Below are positions 50,300 through 59,800 of a DNA stretch of 64,000 nt, piece by piece. This stretch comes from Phytohabitans aurantiacus. GTDB taxonomy: Bacteria; Actinomycetota; Actinomycetes; Mycobacteriales; Micromonosporaceae. The notes under the pieces were generated by a model, which saw only the letters and a list, made by a program, of their open reading frames with translations, was not told where the DNA came from and made no database searches. Position numbers and translations under genes: made by a program. The DNA lies in NCBI RefSeq assembly GCF_027923225.1, contig NZ_BSDI01000013.1, forward strand, positions 258,371-322,370, given 5' to 3'. Within the stretch, counting starts at the first letter, position 1, and every line of letters starts with the position of its first letter.

Positions 50300-51373
50300 A
50301 TGGCGAACCCGCTGACCCCCGAGGTACTGGCCGATCCCGTGGCGCTGACCCGTGCCCTGGTCGACATCGAGTCGGTCTCCCGCAACGAGAAGGAGATCGC
50401 CGACTGCGTGGAGGAGGTGCTGCGGTCCGCGCCGCACCTGTCCGTCGACCGGTACGGCAACACGGTGATGGCGCGCACGGACCTCGGCCGGGAGCAGCGG
50501 GTCGTCCTCGCCGGCCACCTCGACACGGTGCCGCACAACGACAACTTCCCGTCCCGGCTCGACGGTGACCTCATCTACGGCTGCGGCACCTCAGACATGA
50601 AGAGCGGGGTGGCGTTCGCCCTGCACCTGGCGGTGACGGTGACCGAGCCGCGGTTCGACGCGACGTACTTCTTCTACGACGCGGAGGAGATCGAAGACCG
50701 GTACAACGGGCTCCGGCTGGTCGCCGAGGCGCACCCCGAGTGGCTGGCCGCAGACTTCGCGGTGCTGCTGGAGCCCACGTACGGGATGGTCGAGGCCGGC
50801 TGCCAGGGCACGATGCGGGCGGTCGTGTCGACCACCGGCCGGCGGGCGCACGCGGCGCGGGCCTGGCGGGGCGTCAACGCGATCCACGCGGCGGGGGAGG
50901 TGCTTGACCGGCTGCGGACGTACGAGGCGCGCACGGTGACGATCGACGGCTGCGTGTACCGCGAGGGCCTCAACGCGGTGCGGATCAGCGGCGGTGTGGC
51001 TGGCAACGTGGTACCGGACCGATGCGAGATCGAGGTCAACTACCGGTTCGCGCCGGATCGTTCCGAGAAGGAGGCGCACGCCCACGTGCGCGAGGTGTTC
51101 GAGGGCTTCGACGTCGAGGTGACCGACTCGGCCGGCGGTGCCCTGCCGGGTCTCACCCAGGCGCCCGCGCGCGAGTTTCTGGCGGCGGTCGGCGAGGAGC
51201 CGGTCGCCAAGCTTGGCTGGACCGACGTGGCGCGCTTCGCCGGGCTGGGGATACCCGCGCTGAACTTCGGACCGGGCGATCCCAACCTCGCGCACGCGCC
51301 AGACGAGCACGTCGAGATCGGCAAGATCCGCGACGGCGCCGCGACACTGCACCGCTGGCTGGCGCTCAGCTAG
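50300..51373 (+). CDS. dapE: Succinyldiaminopimelate desuccinylase DapE
   Basis: 357 residues from ATG 50300; an in-frame GTG at 50291 is better spaced from GAGGGAAAAGG and may be the true start. The M20 metallopeptidase motifs are LAGHLDTVPHND, GCGTSDMKSGVAFAL (bridging Asp) and FYDAEEIED (catalytic and metal Glu), and His-rich LAHAPDEHVEIG lies near the end. It releases succinate to give LL-diaminopimelate. With DapC and DapD here, three consecutive succinylase-branch steps are encoded within 10 kb. The 3' end overlaps the next gene by 8 bases. Confidence 0.94.
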   Translation: MANPLTPEVLADPVALTRALVDIESVSRNEKEIADCVEEVLRSAPHLSVDRYGNTVMARTDLGREQRVVLAGHLDTVPHNDNFPSRLDGDLIYGCGTSDMKSGVAFALHLAVTVTEPRFDATYFFYDAEEIEDRYNGLRLVAEAHPEWLAADFAVLLEPTYGMVEAGCQGTMRAVVSTTGRRAHAARAWRGVNAIHAAGEVLDRLRTYEARTVTIDGCVYREGLNAVRISGGVAGNVVPDRCEIEVNYRFAPDRSEKEAHAHVREVFEGFDVEVTDSAGGALPGLTQAPAREFLAAVGEEPVAKLGWTDVARFAGLGIPALNFGPGDPNLAHAPDEHVEIGKIRDGAATLHRWLALS

Positions 51374-51512
51374 CCGGTGCCTCCTTGCGCTCGCCCGACT
51401 TGTCGCTCTCGGTGGTCGGCCGCTGGTTGACCGCCATGCGGCGCTCTGCCACCACCTCCTGGATCCGTCGCTGCATCTGGCGACGGAGCCGGATCATCTC
51501 GATGCGGGTCAC
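51366..51512 (-). CDS. Small basic protein, unknown
   Basis: 48 residues from GTG 51512, with ribosome site GGAGGGGG about 9 bases upstream. The sequence is strongly basic and helical (TRIEMIRLRRQMQRRIQEVVAE), ending in a charged, Ser/Lys/Glu-rich tail. No family is recognised. A good ribosome site and a regulator-type palindrome 22 bases before the start suggest a real, regulated gene. Its stop overlaps the dapE end. Confidence 0.6.
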   Translation of the reverse strand: MTRIEMIRLRRQMQRRIQEVVAERRMAVNQRPTTESDKSGERKEAPAS

Positions 51513-51533
51513 GGTCGTTCCCCCTCCCCCGTG

Positions 51534-51546
51534 CATACCCGGTATG
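51534..51546. promoter_or_regulatory. 13-bp palindrome CATACCCGGTATG
   Basis: Perfect 5-bp arms around CCG, between the small basic gene (minus) and the first LOG gene (plus). It shares GCATACYCGGTATG with the site at 45888. It could control either flanking gene. Confidence 0.55.
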
Positions 51547-51621
51547 TGAATTCTAAGACGCACGCGGCGCCCGTTTGGTTGCAATCACATACACGAGTCG
51601 TAGCGCACTACGGTTGATCCC

Positions 51622-52407
51622 ATGAACCACATCAAGCGCAGCGGCATTCCCGGACCGGAGCGCCACCGCGGAGCGGTCACCCTGCGTAGGGAGGCAATCC
51701 CTCGCAGTACCGCCGATCAGCGGCTGCTCGACTCCCGGCTGCGCGGGGAGTGGAAGACCAAGGACGCGTGGCGAGCGCTGCGGATCCTGTCGGAGTTCGT
51801 GGAGGGGTTCGACACGCTCGCCGACCTGCCGCCGGCGGTCAGCGTTTTCGGATCCGCGCGCAGCAAGCCCGACAGTGCCGAGTGTGAGCTGGCGGCACAG
51901 CTCGGCGGCGCGCTCGCCCGTGCGGGGTACGCGGTGATCACCGGGGGCGGTCCGGGCGTCATGGAGGCCGCCAACAGGGGGGCCAACGAGGCTGGCGGGC
52001 TGTCCGTCGGGCTCGGCATCGAGCTGCCGTTCGAGCAGGGCATCAACGAGTGGGTCGACATCGGCATCGACTTCCGGTACTTCTTCGCCCGCAAGACCAT
52101 GTTCGTCAAGTACGCCCAGGCGTTCGTCGTGCTCCCGGGCGGCTTCGGCACCATGGACGAGCTCTTCGAGGCGCTCACGCTCGTGCAGACCCGCAAGGTG
52201 ACGCGCTTCCCGGTCGTGCTGATGGGTGCGGCGTACTGGCAAGGGCTACTCGACTGGATGCGCCAGTCGATGGCCACCGAAGGCAAGATCAGTCCGACCG
52301 ACCTCGATCTGATCTGCGTGACCGACGACGTCGACGAGGCGGTACGCCACATCGTCGAAGCCGACGCGGCGCTGAGCGAAGCGCAGTCAAGAACGGTGGA
52401 GGAGTGA
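51622..52407 (+). CDS. LOG-family Rossmann protein (TIGR00730), long form
   Basis: 261 residues. After an N-terminal extension of about 75 residues come VSVFGSARSKPDS and AVITGGGPGVMEAANRGANEAGG, then VVLPGGFGTMDELFEALTL, whose PGGxGTxxE motif binds nucleotide phosphate. Related plant and actinobacterial enzymes release free cytokinin bases from nucleoside monophosphates as phosphoribohydrolases. Many bacterial members are probably nucleotide hydrolases. The next gene is a shorter paralogue, one base away. Confidence 0.9.
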   Translation: MNHIKRSGIPGPERHRGAVTLRREAIPRSTADQRLLDSRLRGEWKTKDAWRALRILSEFVEGFDTLADLPPAVSVFGSARSKPDSAECELAAQLGGALARAGYAVITGGGPGVMEAANRGANEAGGLSVGLGIELPFEQGINEWVDIGIDFRYFFARKTMFVKYAQAFVVLPGGFGTMDELFEALTLVQTRKVTRFPVVLMGAAYWQGLLDWMRQSMATEGKISPTDLDLICVTDDVDEAVRHIVEADAALSEAQSRTVEE

Positions 52408-52408
52408 C

Positions 52409-52954
52409 GTGGCAGCGATCTGCGTGTTCTGCGCGTCGTCCCGGACGCTCGACCAGCGCTGGCTCGACCTGGCCACCGCCACCGGTGAAGAGATCGCCCG
52501 GCGCGGCCACGCGCTCGTCTCCGGCGGCGGATGCGTCGGCATGATGGGCGCGGTCGCCGACGGTGCCCGGTCGGCGGGCGGCCACACTGTGGGCGTGATC
52601 CCGCAGATGCTGGTCGACCGCGAGATCGCGGACACCAGCTCCGACGAGTTGGTCATCACGGAAGGCATGTTCGAGCGCAAGGCGTTGATGATCGAGAAGT
52701 CGGACGCGTTCCTCACCCTTCCGGGCGGCCTCGGCACGCTCGACGAGCTCTTCGAGGTGTGGACCATCGCGATGCTCGGGCTCCACCGCAAACCGATCGC
52801 GCTCATCGACGCCGACGGCTTCTACACCGGGCTCGTGCACTGGTTGGCTGGCCTCGCGGAGAATTCTTTCGCCCGTCCGGCCGCAATGGACCTCCTGATC
52901 GTCGCGGAATCGGTGCCCGAAGCGCTGAGCAGAATTGAATCCATGCTCGAATGA
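52409..52954 (+). CDS. LOG-family protein (TIGR00730), short form
   Basis: 181 residues from GTG 52409, one base after the previous stop. ICVFCASSRTLDQRW, LVSGGGCVGMMGAVADGA and TLPGGLGTLDELFEVWT give the complete LOG/lysine-decarboxylase-like motif set; this family is not a true lysine decarboxylase. The two paralogues in one operon may form a mixed oligomer or act on different nucleotides. A short hairpin (GAGTCGT, loop CAAC) overlaps the stop. Confidence 0.9.
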   Translation: MAAICVFCASSRTLDQRWLDLATATGEEIARRGHALVSGGGCVGMMGAVADGARSAGGHTVGVIPQMLVDREIADTSSDELVITEGMFERKALMIEKSDAFLTLPGGLGTLDELFEVWTIAMLGLHRKPIALIDADGFYTGLVHWLAGLAENSFARPAAMDLLIVAESVPEALSRIESMLE

Positions 52955-52970
52955 GTCGTCAACACGACTC
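52953..52970 (+). terminator. Weak hairpin at LOG operon end
   Basis: GAGTCGT (52953-52959) and ACGACTC (52964-52970) give a 7-bp stem with loop CAAC, overlapping the stop codon. Without a T-run it may be only a partial terminator. Confidence 0.3.
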
Positions 52971-52975
52971 GAATT

Positions 52976-53034
52976 CCTCCATCAGAGACGCGACCTGTGT
53001 ACCACAATTTGGGGTCCGCATATCTCGATGGAGG
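52976..53034 (+). promoter_or_regulatory. Leader hairpin masking the ribosome site of the lamin-tail gene
   Basis: CCTCCATC (52976-52983) pairs perfectly with GATGGAGG (53027-53034), which contains the GGAGG ribosome site five bases before the GTG. After one bulged A, GAGA pairs with TCTC, and further in GCGACC can pair with GGTCCGC (one bulge). The folded leader would block ribosome entry. Confidence 0.5.
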
Positions 53035-53038
53035 GCAC

Positions 53039-53500
53039 GTGAAGAAGACCATCGGCCTCATCGCCGCCACGCTGTTCGGCGCGACCGTCGCTTTCGTCGG
53101 CGCGGCACCGGCGAGCGCGGCCACGCCTCCGCTGCGCTTTCACGGAGCCCAGTACGACTCGCCGGGCAGCGACACCCGCTCCAATGCCAGCCTGAACGCG
53201 GAATGGGTGTCGCTAATCAACAGTGGCTCCTCGGGGGTGAACCTGAAGGGATACACGATCCGCGACAAGGCCGGTCACGTGTACACCTTCACCAGCAATT
53301 TCACGATCCCCGGCAAGGGTGGTCGGGTCTGGATTCACACCGGAAAGGGCACCAACAACGCGCAGAACCGCTACTGGGGCAGCGGCAATTACATTTGGAA
53401 CAACACCGGCGACACCGCCTACCTGCGTAAGCCGTCCGGTGCCCAGGTCGACTACTGCACCTGGGGCAACAAGTCCGGCCGTACCTGGGTGGCCTGCTAG
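53039..53500 (+). CDS. Secreted lamin-tail domain (LTD) protein
   Basis: 153 residues from GTG 53039. The signal peptide is VKKTIGLIAATLFGATVAFV, with cleavage probably after APASA. The mature protein is one lamin-tail beta-sandwich: LRFHGAQYDSPG, NAEWVSLINSGSSGVNLKGYTIRDKAGHVYTF, WIHTGKGTN and YIWNNTGDTAYLRKPSG are all typical. Two Cys near the C-terminus (DYCTW, WVAC) may form a disulfide. Such domains are common in secreted actinomycete proteins and often sit beside nucleases; here it stands alone. Confidence 0.88.
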   Translation: MKKTIGLIAATLFGATVAFVGAAPASAATPPLRFHGAQYDSPGSDTRSNASLNAEWVSLINSGSSGVNLKGYTIRDKAGHVYTFTSNFTIPGKGGRVWIHTGKGTNNAQNRYWGSGNYIWNNTGDTAYLRKPSGAQVDYCTWGNKSGRTWVAC

Positions 53501-53518
53501 CGGTCAGACGCGCGTGGT

Positions 53519-56500
53519 GTGATTGGTGGTGTGGCTGAGGCGGCTGTGAGCAGGTGGGCCGGATACCGGCTGGTCCGCCGGCCGGTCGAGCCCACGCCCG
53601 CGCCCCTCGACGATGCGCTCCAGTCACACGTCGCCAGCCACACCGAGGGCCCGCTGCTCGTCGTCGGCGGCCCGGGCACCGGCAAGACCACCACGCTGGT
53701 CGAAGCCGTCGCCGCCCGGGTCGCCGAGGGCACCGACCCCGAACGCATCCTGGTGCTGACCTTCGGGCGGCGGTCGGCTGCGGCGCTGCGGCAGCGCATC
53801 GAGGCGCGCGTCGCGGGCACCGGCCGGGTGGTGCACGAGCCGCTCGTGCGCACGTTCCACGCATACGCTTTCGGCCTGCTGCGCCGGGCGGCGGCCGACC
53901 GTGGTGAGCTGTCCCCCCGGCTTCTCACCGGACCCGAGCAGGACCTGGTCATCCGCGAGCTACTCGAAGGCGCCGACGGCAACTGGCCACCCAGCCTGCG
54001 CCCCGCGCTGCCCACCCGGGCGTTCGCCGGGCAGCTTCGCGACCTGCTGCTGCGCGCCGCCGAGCGGGGCCTGACACCGCCTGAGCTGGCCCGGCTGGGC
54101 GAGCGGTTGGGCCGGCCCGACTGGGCGTCCGCCGCGAGCTTCCTGCGCGAGTACGTCTCCGTACTGGCACTGCGCGATGCCACCACGCGCAGCTCGGTGG
54201 CCTACGACAACGCCGAGCTGATCCGGGCGGCCGCGGGTCTACTCAGCGACGACGGCGCGCTACTGGAAGCCGAGCGGCGGCGGCTCGCGTACGTGTACCT
54301 GGACGAGCTGGCCGATACCGACCCGGCGCAGCTCGACCTGCTCAGCATGGTGGCGGGTGGCGGTAAGCCGCTGGTGGCGTTCGCCGACCCGGACTCGTCG
54401 ACGTTCGCGTTCCGGGGTGCTGATCCGGCTGGAGTCGGCACGTTCCCGCACCGGTTCCGCACGCCGTCGGGCGCGGTCGCGCCGATCGTCACGCTGCACT
54501 CGACGTACCGCACGAGCGGGGAGCTGCTGGAGGCCATCGGGCGGGTGGCACGGCGGCTGCGCGGTGCGGCCGGCCACCGCCGCCTGACCCCGGCCACCGA
54601 GGGGGAGAGCGCCGTCGAGGTGCGGACGTTTCGTTCCGGCACCAGCGAGTCGGCGTACGTCGCGCACGTGCTGCGCAAGGCCCATCTCGAAGACGGTGTG
54701 CCGTGGTCGCGGATGGCAGTACTCGTGCGGTCGACGCTGCTCCAGCTCGCGCCTTTGCAGCGGGCCCTGCACACGGCGGGCGTGCCGACCGTGACCGAGG
54801 CCGAAGACCTGCCGCTGCACCTGCAGCCGGCCGTCGCGCCCCTGCTGTTGCTGCTGCGCTGCGCCCTGGAGCCCGACCGGCTCGACGAGGAGGCGGCGGT
54901 CGCGCTGTTGCACTCGCCGCTGGGCGGCGCCGACCCGCTCGGCGAACGCCGGTTGCGGCAGGGCCTGCGGGCGCTGGCGCTCGCCGCCGGTGATCCCCGG
55001 CCCTCCGGTGACCTGCTGGTCGAGGCGCTGCGCGACCCGGCCGAGCTGGCGGCGATCGAGCGGCGGTGGGCCGGGCCGGCCAAGGCGATCGCGCAGCTCA
55101 TCGCGACCGCCCGCGAGGCGGCCGACCGCCCCGCGGCCACGGTCGAAGACGTGCTCTGGGCGGTATGGCGGGCCAGCGGCCTGGGAGACCGCTGGTTCGG
55201 GCTCACCGCGCGCAGCGGGCCGGCCGGCGACCCGGGGGAGGAGCGCGGGCTCCAGTGGCGGGGCATCGCCGCCGACCGCGACCTCGACGCCGTGGTCGCG
55301 CTCTTCGACACCGCCGCGCGCTTCGTCGACCGGCTGCCGGGCGCGCGCACCGAGGTGTTCCTCGACCACGTGCTCGGCCAGCAGCTTCCGGCCGACACGA
55401 TCGCGCCGAGCGCCGACCGGGGCGAGGCGGTACGCCTGCTCACGGCCCACGCCGCGAAAGGCCTGGAGTGGGACGTGGTCGTGGTCGCCGGCGTGCAGGA
55501 GGGCATCTGGCCCGACCTGCGGCTGCGCGGCAGCCTGCTGGGCTCCGAGCGGCTGGTCGACGTGCTCGCCGGCCGTGCCGAGGGCGCCGGCACCGCCGCG
55601 TCGCTGGTGGGGCAGACCTCGGCCCTGCTCGACGAGGAGCGCCGGCTGTTCTACGTGGCGATCAGCCGGGCCCGGCGGCGCCTGCTGGTCACGGCGGTCG
55701 CCTCGGCGGCCGTCGGTGGCGCAGACCACGAGGAGCAGCCGAGCCGATTCCTGTACGAGCTGGCGCCGGCCGTCGACGCGGAAGACGGGCCAGACGAGCT
55801 GCCGCTGCACCGGCTGCCTCGGGCCCTCACCCTGCCCGCGCTGGTGGCAGAGCTACGCACCGCCGTCACCGATGCGGCCTCGTCCACGGAGCGCAAGCGC
55901 GCGGCGGCGGCCGAGCTCGCACGCCTGGCCGCCGCCGGCGTGCCGGGCGCGCACCCCGACGACTGGTGGGGCCTGCGCCCGCTCTCCGACGACCGGCCGC
56001 TGATCGACGAGGGCGAGCCGGTCAAGGTCACACCGTCCACGATGGAGAGCGCGCTGCGGTGCAGCCTGCGCTGGCTGCTGGAGAAGCACGGCGGCGCCGG
56101 GCCCGCGAGCGCGGCGCAGGGCGTCGGCAACCTGGTGCACGCGGCGGCCATGCTCGCCGAAGACGCCAGCGTCGACAGGGGCAAGCTGATCGAGTACGTG
56201 GCTGGGCGGTTCGACGCGATCGAGTTGGCGGCCCGGTGGATGGCCGGTGCGGAGCGCACGCGCGCCGAGGCGATGGTCGACAAGCTGCTGCGGTGGCTGG
56301 CCGTCAATCCGAGGCGGCTGCTGGCGATCGAGCACGAGTTCGCGGTGCGGCTCGAGCACCCGTCGCACCCGATCGAGCTCACCGGCCGGGTCGACCGGCT
56401 TGAGGTCGACCCCGATGGGCGGCTCGTCGTCATCGACCTCAAGACCGGCAAGTCGACGTCGGTGACAGAGGCCGAGCTGGCCGAGCATCCGCAGCTCGGC

Positions 56501-56800
56501 GCCTACCAGGCGGCCGTCGAGGCGGGCGCGTTCGACGAGTTCGGTGCCGACACGGGTGGCGCCTCGCTGGTGCAGCTCGGCACCCCGACCAAGGAGGCGA
56601 AGGAGCAGGCGCAGGCGGCGCTCGGCGAGGGCGAAGACCCGAACTGGGCGGGCGCGATGGTCCGGCGCACCGCCGACACGATGGCCGCGGCGACGTTCCA
56701 CGCGGTGGCCAACTCCAAGTGTCGCGTCTGTCCGGTGCGCACGAGCTGCCCGATCTCCGGCAAGGGCCGCCAGGTGGTCGAGCCGGGAGGCGGCGCATGA
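53519..56800 (+). CDS. adnA: AdnA subunit of AdnAB helicase-nuclease
   Basis: 1093 residues from GTG 53519; GTG 53546, with GAGG before it, may be the true start. It has an N-terminal UvrD-like motor with Walker A GGPGTGKTTT (about 50), but the DExxQD box is changed to LDELADT. A C-terminal RecB-like nuclease has VIDLKTGK near 980 and Cys at ALRCSLRW plus CRVCPVRTSC, a likely iron-sulfur cluster. In mycobacteria AdnAB resects double-strand breaks, and the AdnA motor is the dispensable one, which fits the altered box. The stop overlaps adnB (ATGA). Confidence 0.92.
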   Translation: MIGGVAEAAVSRWAGYRLVRRPVEPTPAPLDDALQSHVASHTEGPLLVVGGPGTGKTTTLVEAVAARVAEGTDPERILVLTFGRRSAAALRQRIEARVAGTGRVVHEPLVRTFHAYAFGLLRRAAADRGELSPRLLTGPEQDLVIRELLEGADGNWPPSLRPALPTRAFAGQLRDLLLRAAERGLTPPELARLGERLGRPDWASAASFLREYVSVLALRDATTRSSVAYDNAELIRAAAGLLSDDGALLEAERRRLAYVYLDELADTDPAQLDLLSMVAGGGKPLVAFADPDSSTFAFRGADPAGVGTFPHRFRTPSGAVAPIVTLHSTYRTSGELLEAIGRVARRLRGAAGHRRLTPATEGESAVEVRTFRSGTSESAYVAHVLRKAHLEDGVPWSRMAVLVRSTLLQLAPLQRALHTAGVPTVTEAEDLPLHLQPAVAPLLLLLRCALEPDRLDEEAAVALLHSPLGGADPLGERRLRQGLRALALAAGDPRPSGDLLVEALRDPAELAAIERRWAGPAKAIAQLIATAREAADRPAATVEDVLWAVWRASGLGDRWFGLTARSGPAGDPGEERGLQWRGIAADRDLDAVVALFDTAARFVDRLPGARTEVFLDHVLGQQLPADTIAPSADRGEAVRLLTAHAAKGLEWDVVVVAGVQEGIWPDLRLRGSLLGSERLVDVLAGRAEGAGTAASLVGQTSALLDEERRLFYVAISRARRRLLVTAVASAAVGGADHEEQPSRFLYELAPAVDAEDGPDELPLHRLPRALTLPALVAELRTAVTDAASSTERKRAAAAELARLAAAGVPGAHPDDWWGLRPLSDDRPLIDEGEPVKVTPSTMESALRCSLRWLLEKHGGAGPASAAQGVGNLVHAAAMLAEDASVDRGKLIEYVAGRFDAIELAARWMAGAERTRAEAMVDKLLRWLAVNPRRLLAIEHEFAVRLEHPSHPIELTGRVDRLEVDPDGRLVVIDLKTGKSTSVTEAELAEHPQLGAYQAAVEAGAFDEFGADTGGASLVQLGTPTKEAKEQAQAALGEGEDPNWAGAMVRRTADTMAAATFHAVANSKCRVCPVRTSCPISGKGRQVVEPGGGA

Positions 56801-59800
56801 CCGCGACGTTGTTTCCGGTTTCGCATGCTGAGGCGGGGCCGCGGTATACGCCGCACGAGTTGGCGCGGATGCTCAAGCTGCACCCGCCGACACCCGAGCA
56901 GGCCGAGATCATTTCGGCTCCGGTCGAGCCGCTGCTGGTCGTCGCCGGTGCCGGCTCGGGCAAGACCGAGACGATGGCCGCCCGGGTGCTGTGGCTGGTT
57001 GCCAACGGTTACGCGGCACCCGACCAGGTGCTCGGCCTGACGTTCACCCGGAAGGCCGCCGGCGAGCTGGCGCACCGCATCCGCACCCGGCTCGGCCAGC
57101 TCGTCCGCCGCCTGGGCCAGGAGGAGCTGCTGGCCGGCGAGCCGAGCGTGGCGACCTATCACTCGTACGCCGCGCGCATCGTCGTCGAGCACGGGCTGCG
57201 TGCCGGGTACGAGCCGTCCGCACGGCTGCTCACCGAGGCGTCCCGCTGGCAGATCGTCGACCTGCTGGTGCGCAACTACACCGGTGACATGACCGGCGTG
57301 AACTTCTCGCCAGCCACGATCACCGACGCGGTACTGGCGCTCTCCGGCGAGCTGGCCGAGCACCTCGTCACACCCGACGACCTGGCCGCGTGGACCGGTC
57401 GCTTCTACGCCGAGGTGCAGGAGCGTCCGGGCAAGGTGTCGGCCGCCGTCCGGGACGCGCTGGCGCGCCAGCAGGTACGGCTGAAGCTGCTGCCGCTCGT
57501 GCGGGCGTACGAGCAGCGCAAGGCCGACTTCGAGGCGATGGACTTCGGCGACCAGATGGCCCGCGCCGCCCTCGTGGCCCGCGACCACGCGGAGGTCGGC
57601 GAGATCGAGCGGGCGCGGTTCAAGGTGGTGCTGCTCGACGAGTACCAGGACACCAGCCATGCCCAGGTCGTGCTGCTGCGCTCGTTGTTCGCGGGTGAGC
57701 ACCCGGTGGCCGCTGTGGGCGACCCGTGCCAGTCCATCTACGGGTGGCGGGGCGCGAGCGCGGGCACGCTGGAGCGGTTCCCGGCCGAGTTCGGTGGCGC
57801 CCAGCGGTCGCTCACCACGAGCTGGCGCAACCGTCCCGAGGTGCTCAAGGTCGCCAACGCGCTGTCGGCGCCGCTGCGCGAGTCGGGTGCGCAGGTGGCC
57901 GAGCTGACGGCCGCCGCGCGGGTCGACCCGCGGATCGGTGGCGCGGCCGTCCACTGTGCACTGCTGGAGTCGTACTCCGACGAGGCTGACTGGATCGCCG
58001 AAAGCATGCTCCGTTCCTGGCAGGTGGCGGCCGGCATGCCCGACGCGCTCGCCGAGCAGATCCCGGTGGAGCAGCGCCCGACCAGCGCGGTGCTGGTGCG
58101 GGTACGCAGCCAGATCCCGGCGATCGAAAACGCGCTGCGCGTTCGGGGCGTACCGGTCGAGGTGGTCGGCCTCGGCGGGCTGCTCGACACCCCGGAGGTA
58201 CGCGACGTCGTCTGTACCCTGCGAGTGCTCGCCGACCCGACGGACGGCGCGTCGTTGCTGCGCCTGCTCACCGGCGCGCGCTGGCGGATCGGCCCGCGCG
58301 ACCTCGTCGCCCTGTACCGCCGGTCCCGCGCGATCGCGGCGGCCCGACGCGGGTTGGCGCCCGATCAGCCGGAGCTGATGCCGGACCGCCTCGACGAGGC
58401 TAGCCTGGTCGAGGCGCTGGCCGACCCGGGCCCACCGCAGGCGTACTCGGCCGAGGGATACGCGCGGCTGCGCGCGTACGGGCGGGAGCTGGCGCTGCTG
58501 CGGCACCGCCTCGACCAGCCGCTGCCCGACCTGATCGCCGACGTCGAGCGCACGACCGGCCTGGACGTCGAGGTCGCCGTGCGGGCTGGCGCCGACGCTG
58601 GGCTGGCGCGCGGCCACCTCGACGCGCTCGGCGACGTGGCGGCGCGGTTCGCGCGGGACTCCGAAGGCGGCACGCTGGGCGGGTTCCTGGCGTTCCTCGC
58701 CGCGGCCGAAGACGAAGAACGCGGCCTGTCACCGGGCGAGGTCGACGTGGTCGAGGGCGCGGTGCAGATCCTCACCGCGCACGCCGCGAAGGGCCTGGAG
58801 TGGGACGTCGTGGCGGTCGCCGGGCTGACCCAGGGCGTGTGGCCGGGGCCGGCCCGCAACTCCGACCACTACCTGATGGGCCTCGGCGTGCTGCCGTTCC
58901 CGCTGCGCGGCGACTCAGACGGGCTGCCGCGACTGCTGCTGGACGACGCTGAAGACCAGCGTGGGGTGGCGCAGGCCGTCGAGGCGTTCAACGACGAGTG
59001 GCGCGCGCATGACGAGCGCGAGGAGCGGCGGCTCGCGTACGTGGCGGTCACGCGGCCACGCCGGCTGCTGCTGTGCAGCGGGTACTGGTGGGGCGAAGGG
59101 GTGAAGAAGCCGCGCGGCCCGTCGGTGTTCCTCACCGAGATTCGCGACCGCTGCCAGGCGGGCGACGGCGCCGTGGTCGCCTGGGCACCGGAGCCGACTC
59201 CCGACACCGCCAACCCGACGTCTGAGGTCCAGCCCTCGGCTGAGTGGCCGTCCGACCCGCTCGGCCCGCGCCGTCCCGCCTTGACCGAGGCGGCCGCTCT
59301 CGTGCGCTCCTTCCTTGCCGAACCGTCCACGCAGGACAGTCCGTGGACGCGGGAGGTCGAGGTGCTGCTCGCCGAGCGCGAACGGCAGGCCCGCCGGGAC
59401 GGCCCGATCGAGGTGGCGGTGCCGGGCCACCTGTCGGTGTCGCAGCTCGTGACCCTGCGCCGGGATCCGCAGGCGCTGGCCCGGTCGCTGCGCCGCCCGA
59501 TGCCCGCCCGCCCCGACCCGTACTCCCGGCGGGGCACCGCGTTCCACCTGTGGCTGGAGCAGCGGTACGGTGCCGCCCGCCTGCTCGACGTCGACGAGCT
59601 GCCCGGTGCCGCCGACGAAGACGCCGCGCCCGACGAGGCGCTCGCCGACCTGCAGGAGAAGTTCCTGTCGAGCGAGTGGGCCGATCGCACGCCGGTGGAG
59701 GTCGAGGTGCCGTTCGCGACGGTGATCGGCGGTGTGGTGGTGCGCGGGCGGATGGACGCGGTGTTCGCCTCGCGCGGTGGGCGGTACGACGTCGTCGACT

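Noticed and set aside
56503..58617. 704-codon minus-strand open frame antisense to adnA/adnB
   Set aside because: Shadow of the canonical helicase-nuclease genes; no motifs.
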